This document shows positions 9,527 through 15,808 of a DNA stretch of 40,816 nt, in pieces; position 1 is the first letter of the stretch, and each line of letters begins with the position of its first letter. The notes under the pieces are model-generated. The model was not told the origin of the DNA. It did not search any database and saw only the letters and a program-made list of their open reading frames with translations. The DNA comes from Chromobacterium haemolyticum (lineage in GTDB: Bacteria; Pseudomonadota; Gammaproteobacteria; Burkholderiales; Chromobacteriaceae), in assembly GCF_002081825.1 (NCBI RefSeq), contig NZ_MUKU01000043.1, positions 1 to 40,816 of the forward strand, given 5' to 3'. Position numbers and translations under genes: made by a program.

Positions 9527-9892
9527 CTATTTATTACACAATCTATTCCATGCTGAGAAAAACTCGCCAGGGTCATTGTCTTCAAGCTTAGCCAAGCTTG
9601 CATAAAAACCTTTACCGCCCTCAGCTCCAGGCCAATAAGGAACAACAAACCTTTGCCACCCAACGTATGCGCCCATTCTGTTTTTTGCATTCACCGATCC
9701 GCATATGTGGTTGCGTTCATTATTCCAGTAAACATTTTCAAATTTTGCTGAATCAATATCAAGCACGGCATTCTTCAGCAATGATTTTGCAACTCTTGTA
9801 GATGAGGTCGCGGCCATCCACGCAATCACCAAAACCATCAAAAGAATAATGACACTCACCACCACTACTGAAATTCTCTCAACATTGCTCAT
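9527..9892 (-). CDS. Small single-pass membrane protein (cargo)
   Basis: A 121-aa protein with an N-terminal transmembrane helix (V-V-V-V-S-V-I-I-L-L-M-V-L-V-I-A-W) and an extracytoplasmic domain holding W-N-N-E-R-N-H-I-C-G-S-V-N-A-K-N and Y-V-G-W-Q-R-F-V-V. This N-A-K-N plus aromatic pattern recurs in small uncharacterised membrane proteins; I know of no assigned function. The start at ATG 9892 lies six bases after GGGAG; ATG 9898 is too close to that site. AT-rich relative to the phage backbone. Confidence 0.6.
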   Translation of the reverse strand: MSNVERISVVVVSVIILLMVLVIAWMAATSSTRVAKSLLKNAVLDIDSAKFENVYWNNERNHICGSVNAKNRMGAYVGWQRFVVPYWPGAEGGKGFYASLAKLEDNDPGEFFSAWNRLCNK

Positions 9893-10021
9893 GCCCATCT
9901 CCCTCAGTCTGAAAAAATCGCACAAAGCTTTAGCACTTCCGTTCTACCTATGACAGCCAGCGTGTTCCCTTTCGCAAAACTATGTTTTATTTGTGCAACA
10001 GATAATTTGTACTGACAGGAC

Positions 10022-10046
10022 ATAAAAAAACCCCGCTCTTGCGGGG
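10022..10046 (-). terminator. Terminator after the KilAC fragment
   Basis: Perfect 6-bp stem CCCCGC / GCGGGG with loop TCTT, followed on the minus strand by a run of seven T residues. Confidence 0.75.
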
Positions 10047-10113
10047 CTTCAATTTAACAATTGCAACTAAGTCGGTTAGAACTATTTGTTTTTTCCTGCA
10101 CGACATGGCGAGG

Positions 10114-10458
10114 TCATGCCACATCTCCTGTTGCGATCAATTCGGCCAGCCTAGCCAGCCCCTTGGGGGTGATCAGCAACTGGGACGAGGATTCAACGTC
10201 CCCGCTCTTGTGGTAGATGGTCACTGGCCGGTGAACGACCAAGCCCTGCTGCTCCTTGACCGTGTACCCCACCGGCCGGTTATTGCTCTGGCACCGGTAG
10301 GCCCAACCAATGCGGATCAGGTAGGCGGTGAATTTGCCTGGCGGCACGCCCAGCGCCTTCGCCGCATCTGTCAGGCACAGCTCGCCCTCCGAGAGCGCGA
10401 GCCGCTCTTGGGCAGCGACTTTCGGCGCTTGCTCGGCCACCTGGTTCGCCAACGTCAC
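10114..10458 (-). CDS. KilAC-domain antirepressor, C-terminal part only
   Basis: 114 aa corresponding to a KilAC domain, the DNA-binding C-terminal half of phage antirepressors. Visible are A-P-K-V-A-A-Q-E, the helix-turn-helix region L-T-D-A-A-K-A-L-G-V-P-P-G-K-F, G-W-A-Y-R and the final L-L-I-T-P-K-G-L-A-R-L. Complete antirepressors are usually over 200 aa with an N-terminal Bro, Rha or AntA domain, absent here. The open frame runs back only to a TAA near 10530, encoding part of the usual Gln-rich linker. GTG 10458 may start a stand-alone protein, or this may be a remnant. Flanked by terminators on both sides. Confidence 0.7.
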   Translation of the reverse strand: MTLANQVAEQAPKVAAQERLALSEGELCLTDAAKALGVPPGKFTAYLIRIGWAYRCQSNNRPVGYTVKEQQGLVVHRPVTIYHKSGDVESSSQLLITPKGLARLAELIATGDVA

Positions 10459-10540
10459 ATTCTGCTGCTCGACGATCTGCCGCTGCTCGAACTGCTCCGC
10501 CCAGGCGCGCGCCGCTCCAACACGTTAGGCTGGAACTGAC

Positions 10541-10564
10541 AAAGCCCCGCAACTGCGAGGCTTT
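10541..10564. terminator. Bidirectional terminator hairpin
   Basis: AAAGCC-C-CGCA / TGCG-A-GGCTTT stem with one mismatch and a tiny loop, between the KilAC fragment and the coiled-coil membrane gene. T runs are short on both strands. Confidence 0.5.
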
Positions 10565-10586
10565 TGAAGTTCGTTGTGGTCTATCT

Positions 10587-11207
10587 TTATCCAACCTTTA
10601 CCCGCGGCAGACAACCAAAGTGAATCATCACCGGACTAGTGCTACGCAGAAAATAAGCATACCTCTCAGAAAGATCATTGGCCCTAATTAAAGACCTTAT
10701 CTCTGTTAATTTATTTTCTGCGCGATTCTTCTTCTCGATTGCTTCTTGGTCACCACATACTACTTGAGCACTTAAATTGACTCCTAAATCTGAGTATTCA
10801 GAGATTAATTTTTCAATGCGCCCCTCAGCCTCTTTTATCTTCGAAGACTTGCTAACTGCCACTTCTCTTTCTTTTAAACTTGTCAGTCCGACTTCATAAC
10901 TATTCATTTTTCCATTTAACTCTGCACCTCTTGCAGCAATGTCCTGCTCTTTCTTAGTAACAATATCCTCTTTGCGTTCAAGTTCAACTTTCTTGGCCGC
11001 AAGCTTTCCTTCCTCATTTCTAATATACCTTTCAAACTCAACTCTTTTATCCGTAAACTTTACCTGTTCCTCATGTAGCTTGTCATTTTCTTTATACAGC
11101 CATAAGAAACTGACAGCAAATATTGCCGAGAACACTAATAAGACATAAACCGTTGGTTTGAAGTACTTCTCAGACGTCAGTGTTTTTGCAGTTTTCTCAT
11201 CAACCAT
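10587..11207 (-). CDS. Membrane-anchored coiled-coil protein (cargo)
   Basis: A 206-aa protein of unknown function. Residues about 18-38 (P-T-V-Y-V-L-L-V-F-S-A-I-F-A-V-S-F-L-W-L-Y) form a transmembrane helix, then about 40-150 is a strongly charged Lys/Glu coiled coil. A C-terminal segment holds two Cys (V-V-C-G-D; H-F-G-C-L-P). This resembles N-terminally anchored envelope spacer proteins. The start at 11207 follows GAGAGGGGG. AT-rich. It sits in the cargo island between the tail chaperone and tape measure genes, with its own upstream intergenic region. Confidence 0.6.
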   Translation of the reverse strand: MVDEKTAKTLTSEKYFKPTVYVLLVFSAIFAVSFLWLYKENDKLHEEQVKFTDKRVEFERYIRNEEGKLAAKKVELERKEDIVTKKEQDIAARGAELNGKMNSYEVGLTSLKEREVAVSKSSKIKEAEGRIEKLISEYSDLGVNLSAQVVCGDQEAIEKKNRAENKLTEIRSLIRANDLSERYAYFLRSTSPVMIHFGCLPRVKVG

Positions 11208-11296
11208 CGCTACCCCCTCTCACACCGCATAACAAAAATATATCTAGCCAATACATCCCGCGTGATCGCGAGGCTTTTCATTTGCACCAGCTCTCC

Positions 11297-11464
11297 TCAG
11301 TGGCGCTTACGGTAGTGGTCATTCGTCTCTTTGTTCTTGTAGTGGCCTCCCTTGTGTGAGGAGCCTTTGCCGCCGGCGTAGTGTCCACCGCCGTGCTTTC
11401 CGGCGAAGGAGATGGTAGGAACTGCCAGTGCCAGGGCTGCGATCAGCAAGAGAGCTTTTTTCAT
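11297..11464 (-). CDS. Small secreted Gly/His-rich protein
   Basis: A 55-aa protein with a clear signal peptide (M-K-K-A-L-L-L-I-A-A-L-A-L-A-V-P, cleavage near S-F-A) and a mature Gly/His/Lys-rich part (G-K-H-G-G-G-H-Y-A-G-G-K-G-S-S-H-K-G-G-H-Y-K). The K-G-S-S-H-K-G-G-x-Y-K-N type motif recurs in small periplasmic proteins of unknown role; His richness hints at metal binding, which is inference. The ribosome-binding site is AGGACAACAAAG. Its leader contains the same 15-bp CCCAACAGGACAACA block found inverted before the divergent gene at 11602. Confidence 0.7.
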   Translation of the reverse strand: MKKALLLIAALALAVPTISFAGKHGGGHYAGGKGSSHKGGHYKNKETNDHYRKRH

Positions 11465-11541
11465 CTTTGTTGTCCTGTTGGGTCAAGGAGTCACCATTAT
11501 GACATTGACAACAATCTAACTCCAGCATGAAGCTTGGCCAT

Positions 11542-11597
11542 CAGCCCAACAGCCCAACAGCCCAACAGGACAACAGGACAACAGGACAACAGGACAA
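11542..11597 (+). repeat. 8-bp tandem repeat array carrying ribosome-binding sites
   Basis: Seven head-to-tail 8-bp units: three CAGCCCAA, then four CAGGACAA. The array ends four bases before ATG 11602. Each CAGGACAA unit contains AGGA, so the array supplies up to four alternative Shine-Dalgarno sites. A 15-bp stretch at its centre (11561-11575) recurs inverted at 11468-11482 in the leader of the divergent small secreted gene. Confidence 0.85.
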
Positions 11598-11601
11598 AAA
11601 T

Positions 11602-11838
11602 ATGCTCAGGCTAATCGCCCTCTCCACCCTTCTGCTTGCCGCCGGCCCCGTCAGCGCCAAACCGATGTCGGATCAGCAGATCAAGCGCGCCATCATCAAG
11701 GAGTCCATCGAGTCGTACTACGGCAACTGCCCGTGCCCGTACAACACCGTGCGCAATGGCAGCTCATGCGGATGCCGCAGTACGTACAGCCGGCCGGGTG
11801 GCGAGGCTCCGATCTTCTTCGAGAAGGATGTGACGTAG
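11602..11838 (+). CDS. Small secreted Cys-rich protein
   Basis: A 78-aa protein. Residues 1-18 form a signal peptide (L-I-A-L-S-T-L-L-L-A-A-G-P-V-S-A, cleavage before K-P). The mature part holds the conserved block Y-Y-G-N-C-P-C-P-Y-N-T and G-S-S-C-G-C-R-S-x-Y-S-R-P-G-G, four or more Cys in a C-x-C ... C-x-C arrangement. This block is common in small periplasmic proteins of unknown function. The start at 11602 is preferred over 11527 because the longer reading translates the tandem repeat. The last AGGA lies about eight bases upstream. Confidence 0.75.
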   Translation: MLRLIALSTLLLAAGPVSAKPMSDQQIKRAIIKESIESYYGNCPCPYNTVRNGSSCGCRSTYSRPGGEAPIFFEKDVT

Positions 11839-11927
11839 GAGATGGTAAGGATTGTCAAGGATCAACTTGATGCTAAATAATTGGCATGTATAATATCAAC
11901 CTCATATACCATGAAAATCACACAGCA

Positions 11928-12503
11928 ATGACAGACCAGCAAAATCTTAGTAATAAAGATATAGAAGAATCTTGTACTGATTATGAGTTTTACGCATTTG
12001 GAACTGCAAAGATATTTGAAAAACGATACCAATCAATCCAAAATAAAACCCGCATAATTACCTTCCTAGGCATCATAAATCCTCTGTTGATCGGCTCTGC
12101 AGCTTTAGCATTCGGTATCAAATGGAGTTTTTTGCCATACTTTATTTACATGGCAGGCATTATTGGAGCTGCCCAATTAATATTTTCAACATGGTCTGTT
12201 GTGGATAAATGGGATGACAAACTCTCCTATTCAATCGAGTCAACAATAAGCAATACCGCTCTTTATAACTCTTTCAAGAAGATACCACGACTCGGCTCTA
12301 CAATGCAGCAAAGAAAATTTGACGAGTCCGTGCGCGAGTACGAAGAAAGAGAAAGAAATGATATGAAACAGTCGATAACTGAAAAGGAAAAACGTTTCGC
12401 AAATCGTTCCGCTCTTATTTACTATAAAAAGTCTTGCCATTTATGCAAAGAAACACCAACCACCATAAAGCCGTCCAAATGTGATTCTTGCGGCAATTTT
12501 TAA
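11928..12503 (+). CDS. Mobilome CxxCx(11)CxxC membrane protein
   Basis: A 191-aa protein. Two transmembrane helices (about 45-62 and 70-90) follow an N-terminal helix, then a cytoplasmic helical stretch (about 115-165), a SLATT-like two-helix layout. The C-terminus ends in C-H-L-C, eleven residues, then C-D-S-C, exactly the spacing that defines the 'mobilome CxxCx(11)CxxC' family of mobile elements and defence islands. No function is established; SLATT-type membrane proteins are proposed effectors. A start at 11886 adds 14 residues; neither start has a strong Shine-Dalgarno. AT-rich. Followed closely by a partner gene. Confidence 0.7.
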   Translation: MTDQQNLSNKDIEESCTDYEFYAFGTAKIFEKRYQSIQNKTRIITFLGIINPLLIGSAALAFGIKWSFLPYFIYMAGIIGAAQLIFSTWSVVDKWDDKLSYSIESTISNTALYNSFKKIPRLGSTMQQRKFDESVREYEERERNDMKQSITEKEKRFANRSALIYYKKSCHLCKETPTTIKPSKCDSCGNF

Positions 12504-12514
12504 AGGAAATTAAA

Positions 12515-12724
12515 TTGGAAATCAACCTAGAACAGCTTGCAATTGCATTTAATAGCTTAAGCCAGAAAGATCAGGCAAATGTTCTCAAAGTACTCGCGGA
12601 GATTTTCAACAATTCACTTAATGGCAAGCCGAAATCATATAGATCCATATGCACTGAAGACTCCAGCAGAACCATGATTAACTTTGCCCCCGCCCCTGGG
12701 CGGTGTTCAAAGTGCGGGAAATAA
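12515..12724 (+). CDS. Small partner protein with C-terminal CxxC
   Basis: A 69-aa protein starting at TTG 12515, which has AAAGGA eight bases upstream; a further TTG at 12488 overlaps the previous gene. The helical N-terminus (E-Q-L-A-I-A-F-N-S-L-S-Q-K-D-Q-A-N-V-L-K-V-L-A-E-I-F) leads to C-S-K-C-G-K at the C-terminus. The 11-bp gap suggests co-translation with the CxxCx(11)CxxC protein, and a strong terminator follows. Function unknown; a two-gene module is inference. Confidence 0.6.
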   Translation: MEINLEQLAIAFNSLSQKDQANVLKVLAEIFNNSLNGKPKSYRSICTEDSSRTMINFAPAPGRCSKCGK

Positions 12725-12725
12725 A

Positions 12726-12757
12726 GTAAAAAGCCCATCACAAGATGGGCTTTTTAC
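12726..12757. terminator. Strong bidirectional terminator
   Basis: Perfect 14-bp stem (GTAAAAAGCCCATC / GATGGGCTTTTTAC) with loop ACAA and five A/T flanks on both sides. It ends the plus-strand cargo pair and overlaps the stop of the minus-strand T remnant. Confidence 0.9.
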
Positions 12758-12978
12758 TTTCTCGCTAGCAACGCCATAATCACCACCGACCTCGCCTCAT
12801 CATCCTGCATCTGCTCTGCCAGCAACGCACCATCGCCCATGGCCTGGACCTCTAGGTAATCTAGGTCCAGCATCACCTCCCAGCCGCGGTGCTGGCGCGA
12901 GAAAAGCCTCTCCCCTGCGGCAATGTCACCGTAGCTCAGCGGCTGTGGGCCATGCCCGGAAGAGTGGCGGCCGGCGGA
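12754..12978 (-). pseudogene. Remnant of a second tail-chaperone T gene (C-terminal part)
   Basis: The C-terminal 74 residues of this frame align by eye with the GT extension ending at 13748. Pairs include S-A-G-R-H-S-S-G-H-G-P-Q / S-A-G-R-Q-Y-S-D-C-G-P-Q, then Y-L-E-V-Q-A-M / F-L-T-I-Q-A-M and D-D-E-A-R-S / D-D-E-A-R-S. The N-terminal half of T and all of G are missing. Upstream sequence back to 13068 shows no resemblance and runs into the toxin promoter. It is diverged rather than identical, so it probably came from a related phage. It marks a recombination joint of the cargo island. Confidence 0.65.
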
Positions 12979-13026
12979 ATCAGCTTGCCAAACCTTCTCG
13001 CCACATGAATCACCCACAACCCTTGT

Positions 13027-13054
13027 CAAACTGTATCCGATCGGATACAGTTTG
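13027..13054. promoter_or_regulatory. Palindromic operator of the toxin-antitoxin pair
   Basis: Perfect 28-bp palindrome; each arm reads CAAACTGTATCCGA. It ends four bases before the toxin ATG. HI1419/HI1420-type operons are autorepressed by the antitoxin, so this is the probable operator. It leaves no room for a normal Shine-Dalgarno. Confidence 0.75.
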
Positions 13055-13058
13055 AGCC

Positions 13059-13355
13059 ATGAACACATTTCTGACGACCGCAGAATTCAATGCTTGGCTG
13101 AGCCAGCTTCGCGACCCGATTGCTAAAGCCCGCATTGCCATTCGAATCCGCTCGGCCGAACAAGGAAATTTTGGAGACTGCGAGCCAGTTGGCGACGGCG
13201 TCTCAGAAATGCGAATCCATACCGGCGCCGGTTACCGGGTGTATTACACGCGGCGCGGCCAGGTGGTCTATCTGTTGTTATGTGGTGGAAACAAGTCGAG
13301 CCAGAAGCGCGACATCAAACACGCCAAAACCTTGCTCAAAAATCTGCCGGAGTAA
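13059..13355 (+). CDS. RelE/ParE-superfamily toxin (HI1419/HigB-like)
   Basis: A 98-aa toxin of the 'upstream HI1419' type: M-N-T-F-L-T-T-A-E-F-N-A-W-L-S-Q-L-R-D opening, R-I-R-S at about 31-34, then E-M-R-I-H-T-G-A-G-Y-R-V-Y-Y and L-L-L-C-G-G-N-K-S-S-Q at the C-terminal core. Family members cleave mRNA at the ribosome; whether this one does is inferred. The toxin precedes the antitoxin by 3 bp, the HigBA order. The start lies immediately after a 28-bp operator palindrome with no clear Shine-Dalgarno, implying weak toxin translation. Confidence 0.9.
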   Translation: MNTFLTTAEFNAWLSQLRDPIAKARIAIRIRSAEQGNFGDCEPVGDGVSEMRIHTGAGYRVYYTRRGQVVYLLLCGGNKSSQKRDIKHAKTLLKNLPE

Positions 13356-13358
13356 ACC

Positions 13359-13649
13359 ATGGAATCGAACCTGCAACCGTTTGACGCGGCCAACTATCTG
13401 GATAGTGAAGAAACCATTGCCGAGTACCTCAGCGCCGCGCTAGAAGACCCCAATCCGGATGTTTTTCTAGCCGCAGTACGCGATGTGGCGCGCGCGCGTG
13501 GAATGGCTCAACTGGCCAAAAATTGCGGGATGGGGCGTGAAAGCCTTTACAAAGCGCTGTCTCCCGGCGCAAAACCACGCTATGACACTATCCTCAAGCT
13601 GATGCGTGGGCTGGGGGTCAAGTTGCACGCCAGTCCTGTCGAGGACTGA
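13359..13649 (+). CDS. HTH antitoxin (HI1420-type addiction module antidote)
   Basis: A 96-aa antitoxin of the 'downstream HI1420' family. The N-terminus F-D-A-A-N-Y-L-D-S-E-E-T-I-A-E-Y-L is characteristic. The HTH spans about 45-80 (A-R-G-M-A-Q-L-A-K-N-C-G-M-G-R-E-S-L-Y-K-A-L). It neutralises the toxin and should repress the promoter palindrome at 13027. It is co-transcribed with the toxin. The pair lies between the intact T extension and the T remnant, stabilising the island or prophage (inference). Confidence 0.9.
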   Translation: MESNLQPFDAANYLDSEETIAEYLSAALEDPNPDVFLAAVRDVARARGMAQLAKNCGMGRESLYKALSPGAKPRYDTILKLMRGLGVKLHASPVED

Positions 13650-13747
13650 TGCTGCGCGCGGTCTAAGCCGTAAGGAAGTCGTAAAACGCTGCTCAAACTA
13701 CCCGTACAGTGATTTAGATTATTGAACGACAGCCAAGCCCTTGCCGC

Positions 13748-14142
13748 TCAGGCGCTGAGCATTCTCATCAAAGCCCGCGACCGCGCCTCATCGTCTTCAA
13801 GCACATCTAGCATGAATGCCTCCTCGTCCATCGCCTGGATGGTCAAAAACTCAACATCCAGCCGCCGCAGCAAGGTGTACTCCCATGCTCGCGGCCGGCG
13901 CTGCGTGATACGCGCCCACGCCTCCATTTCCAAACAAGCCAGAGCCTGCGGACCGCAGTCCGAGTACTGCCGCCCTGCCGATATCTCGCAAAACCACGCC
14001 CACAAATAAGCCGCCTCATTGGGCAGTTTTAGCTTGTTGACGTGGCCTTGCTTGCGCAACGAACTGCCCTGCTTCAGCCGCTTGTCGAGTCGGAATTCCT
14101 GGTCTGCGTAGGCTCTGACGGTGGCGCAGGCGGCGGCAGGAA
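13748..14142 (-). CDS. T extension of tail assembly chaperone GT (made by -1 frameshift)
   Basis: The reading frame entered from G after a -1 slip at 14143-14149. It begins I-P-A-A-A-C-A-T-V-R-A-Y and ends R-A-L-M-R-M-L-S-A, about 131 residues. It contains L-K-L-P-N-E-A-A-Y-L-W-A-W-F, S-A-G-R-Q, G-P-Q-A-L and D-D-E-A-R-S. In lambda the low-abundance GT fusion binds the tape measure and tail tube while G coats the tape measure. The frame has no convincing start or Shine-Dalgarno of its own, as expected for a frameshift product. The full GT would be 14535 to 13748. Confidence 0.75.
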
Positions 14143-14535
14143 TTTTCCCAAGTCGGCGCTCTGGCTGATCACGGCATCGCGGATCCAGGCAGCCTTGCTG
14201 TAAAGCCGCTGAGCGTTCTGAGGGGTGAACGCGAAAGGCGCGCCGTTTTCCGTCAGCCCTGACCATCCGGCGGTGCGCGCGACGGCGATGCTGACTAACA
14301 ACTGCTCCCGCTCCACATAGCTCAGCGGATCCGCACGTTCCCTGCCGGCGGTATTGGCTGCGGCCAGCCTGGCCACGTCGTCGTCGTGCAATTTTCGCTG
14401 CAGTTGCTGGGCCTGCTCCGACTCGGCGGAAAACACCTCAACCTTGACCTTGGTGTCTTGCCCGGTCACATAGTGCTTGAGCGTGAATTCGTGTGTTTTC
14501 TCGCCCACCACCAGCAAATCGTCATTGATGTCCAT
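14074..14535 (-). CDS. Tail assembly chaperone G
   Basis: A 153-aa protein in the lambda G position, between tail tube and tape measure. It starts M-D-I-N-D-D-L-L-V-V and contains a charged helix with E-S-E-Q-A-Q-Q-L-Q-R and Y-V-E-R-E-Q-L-L-V-S-I-A, typical of G-like chaperones. The C-terminus is Pro-rich (L-P-P-P-A-P-P). G stabilises the tape measure before tube assembly. The start at 14535 follows AAGGGGG; an upstream ATG (14574) would overlap the tube gene. Codons D-L-G-K near residue 130 carry the slippery heptamer that yields GT. Confidence 0.8.
   Translation of the reverse strand: MDINDDLLVVGEKTHEFTLKHYVTGQDTKVKVEVFSAESEQAQQLQRKLHDDDVARLAAANTAGRERADPLSYVEREQLLVSIAVARTAGWSGLTENGAPFAFTPQNAQRLYSKAAWIRDAVISQSADLGKFLPPPAPPSEPTQTRNSDSTSG
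14143..14149 (-). promoter_or_regulatory. -1 ribosomal frameshift slippery site GGGAAAA
   Basis: On the minus strand the G frame reads TTG GGA AAA TTC, placing G_GGA_AAA in the canonical X_XXY_YYZ register. The lambda G/GT site is GGGAAAG. A -1 slip continues as ATT CCT GCC into an open 131-codon frame with homologous content. This is direct sequence evidence; frameshift efficiency is unknown. Confidence 0.8.
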
Positions 14536-14540
14536 CGTGC

Positions 14541-14978
14541 TTAGGCCCCCTTCTTCACCACCGGCTTTTGCCATTCGACCTTGCCGGTAATGCTCAGCGC
14601 GGCCGTGCTTTTGATCACAGCATCGACGCCGCCCTTGAGGTCGAAGGACATCACTAGGGCAGAAAACAGCCCAGTCCAGCCGTTCGGCAAAACCAATTTG
14701 AAACGCCTAGGCTCCACGTCGGACTGCGCTTCGTCCAGCAGGGTCTGGCCGGGGTCGGTATAAACCCGGTTCACTTCGATCTGGAAGCCGCCATTGTCGG
14801 CGAGCCCTTTCCTTTTCTCCTTCGCATCACTGTCCAGCGTGGTCACGTCGATTTCGGAGGCTTTGCCGTCAAAGCCGCTATAGGACTGGATTTCCTTGAC
14901 CTGGACAAACTCCGGAGTGGTGCCGGTGGACTCGATGAAAAACTTGGTTTTCTGGGCGGAAATGGCATTGGAAGTCAT
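14541..14978 (-). CDS. Major tail tube protein
   Basis: A 145-aa tail tube protein of the lambda gpV-like class, forming stacked hexameric rings. Supporting motifs are K-T-K-F-F-I-E-S, S-G-F-D-G-K-A-S-E-I-D-V-T-T-L-D-S-D-A-K-E (the widely conserved tube motif 'D-V-T-x-L-D-S') and the final I-T-G-K-V-E-W. The start at 14978 has GAGGATCC upstream. With a single tube gene and no sheath gene nearby, the tail should be non-contractile. A hairpin separates it from the upstream tail terminator gene. Confidence 0.9.
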   Translation of the reverse strand: MTSNAISAQKTKFFIESTGTTPEFVQVKEIQSYSGFDGKASEIDVTTLDSDAKEKRKGLADNGGFQIEVNRVYTDPGQTLLDEAQSDVEPRRFKLVLPNGWTGLFSALVMSFDLKGGVDAVIKSTAALSITGKVEWQKPVVKKGA

Positions 14979-15000
14979 TGCTGGATCCTCAAAATGGCAA

Positions 15001-15018
15001 ACCCGCCAATAGGCGGGT
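15001..15018 (-). terminator. Hairpin between tail terminator and tail tube genes
   Basis: Perfect 7-bp stem ACCCGCC / GGCGGGT with a 4-nt loop. On the minus strand only three T residues follow, so termination may be weak. Confidence 0.5.
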
Positions 15019-15039
15019 CTGTGTCGATCAAAGCCGGCT

Positions 15040-15417
15040 TCAGATCGTCGAATAGCGAATCGTGACCGGCACGATGTAATGGGTGTCTGACGGCAGACCT
15101 GGCGAGCGATAAGGCGTCTTGCTGATCCTGACCGGACCGATCACCTCGTCGGCGACAAACACGTCGCGCAACTCATCGGCCAGGCCCTCCGCTTGCTGCG
15201 GGCCGGTGCCGCTCGGCGTGCAGATCGACACCTGGAACACGCCGTATTCACGGATGCCGCTGTCGAGATCCATGTTCACCGGCTCGGCCGGCATCAGGAA
15301 CACTTTCAGGTAAACGTTTGCCGGCGGATTGAACGCTACGCCCTCCCAGGCAACGGGAACCCCCTTCGTATCGGCCCAGGCCAGCAAGCGCGATTCCAGC
15401 GCGCCGCGAATCGCCAT
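15040..15417 (-). CDS. Tail terminator protein (lambda U-like, DUF4128)
   Basis: A 125-aa protein with an N-terminal helix (I-R-G-A-L-E-S-R-L-L-A-W), then V-P-V-A-W-E-G-V-A-F and G-x-x-E-Y-G-V-F-Q-V-S-I, a pattern shared by U-like / DUF4128 tail terminators. These cap the tail tube and join it to the head. The start at ATG 15417 lies just past a perfect GGAGGT; the upstream in-frame GTG is part of that Shine-Dalgarno. It sits in the expected slot between the gp10-like connector and the tube. Confidence 0.8.
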   Translation of the reverse strand: MAIRGALESRLLAWADTKGVPVAWEGVAFNPPANVYLKVFLMPAEPVNMDLDSGIREYGVFQVSICTPSGTGPQQAEGLADELRDVFVADEVIGPVRISKTPYRSPGLPSDTHYIVPVTIRYSTI

Positions 15418-15419
15418 TG

Positions 15420-15806
15420 TCACCTCCCATATCTAGCGACGGTTTCGGCCAGCGCCAGGCGCGCCATTCCGGCCGGCGCCTTGGTATGCGACCAGCCGTC
15501 AAATTCGATGCGATAGGCGTAGGGTAGGTTCGTCATCAACGTCATCACTCCTCCATGGGTAAACACCCCTGGCCTTAGCGCCGCCACCACCCGCCCCAAT
15601 GCCTGGCTACCGGCCTTGTCCATGCCGTCTTGCGGGCCAGGCGTCGGCGTCACGCCAACACCCCAGGAACCGCGCAGCCGGCCGGTGTCCACCGGCGTTT
15701 TCAGGATCACCCCACGGAACAGGTGCAGGGTGATTTCACGACACTTGGCGTCCAGCGACTTCTTGGCGCCATCTGCGAAGCGCTCGAGATCAACGGCGAA
15801 TGACAT
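15420..15806 (-). CDS. Head-tail connector / neck protein (HK97 gp10-like)
   Basis: A 128-aa protein with K-T-P-V-D-T-G-R-L-R-G-S-W (about 36-48), the diagnostic motif of HK97 gp10 / lambda Z-like neck and tail completion proteins. Y-A-Y-R-I-E-F-D-G-W-S-H-T-K-A-P-A-G-M follows near the C-terminus, also typical (Y-A-x-x-x-E-x-G). It contributes to tail completion and head joining. The start at 15806 has GGAGG at close spacing. The stop lies three bases upstream of the next start. Confidence 0.88.
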   Translation of the reverse strand: MSFAVDLERFADGAKKSLDAKCREITLHLFRGVILKTPVDTGRLRGSWGVGVTPTPGPQDGMDKAGSQALGRVVAALRPGVFTHGGVMTLMTNLPYAYRIEFDGWSHTKAPAGMARLALAETVARYGR

Positions 15807-15808
15807 GG

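Noticed and set aside
11255-11278. CGCG-TGAT-CGCG hairpin followed by TTTT upstream of the coiled-coil gene
   Set aside because: The stem is short and in the wrong direction for the flanking minus-strand genes; probably a decayed terminator, not counted.
12978-13068. N-terminal part of the 104-codon minus-strand ORF ending at 12754
   Set aside because: It runs back through the toxin operator palindrome and shows no similarity to T; only the C-terminal portion is supported as a remnant.
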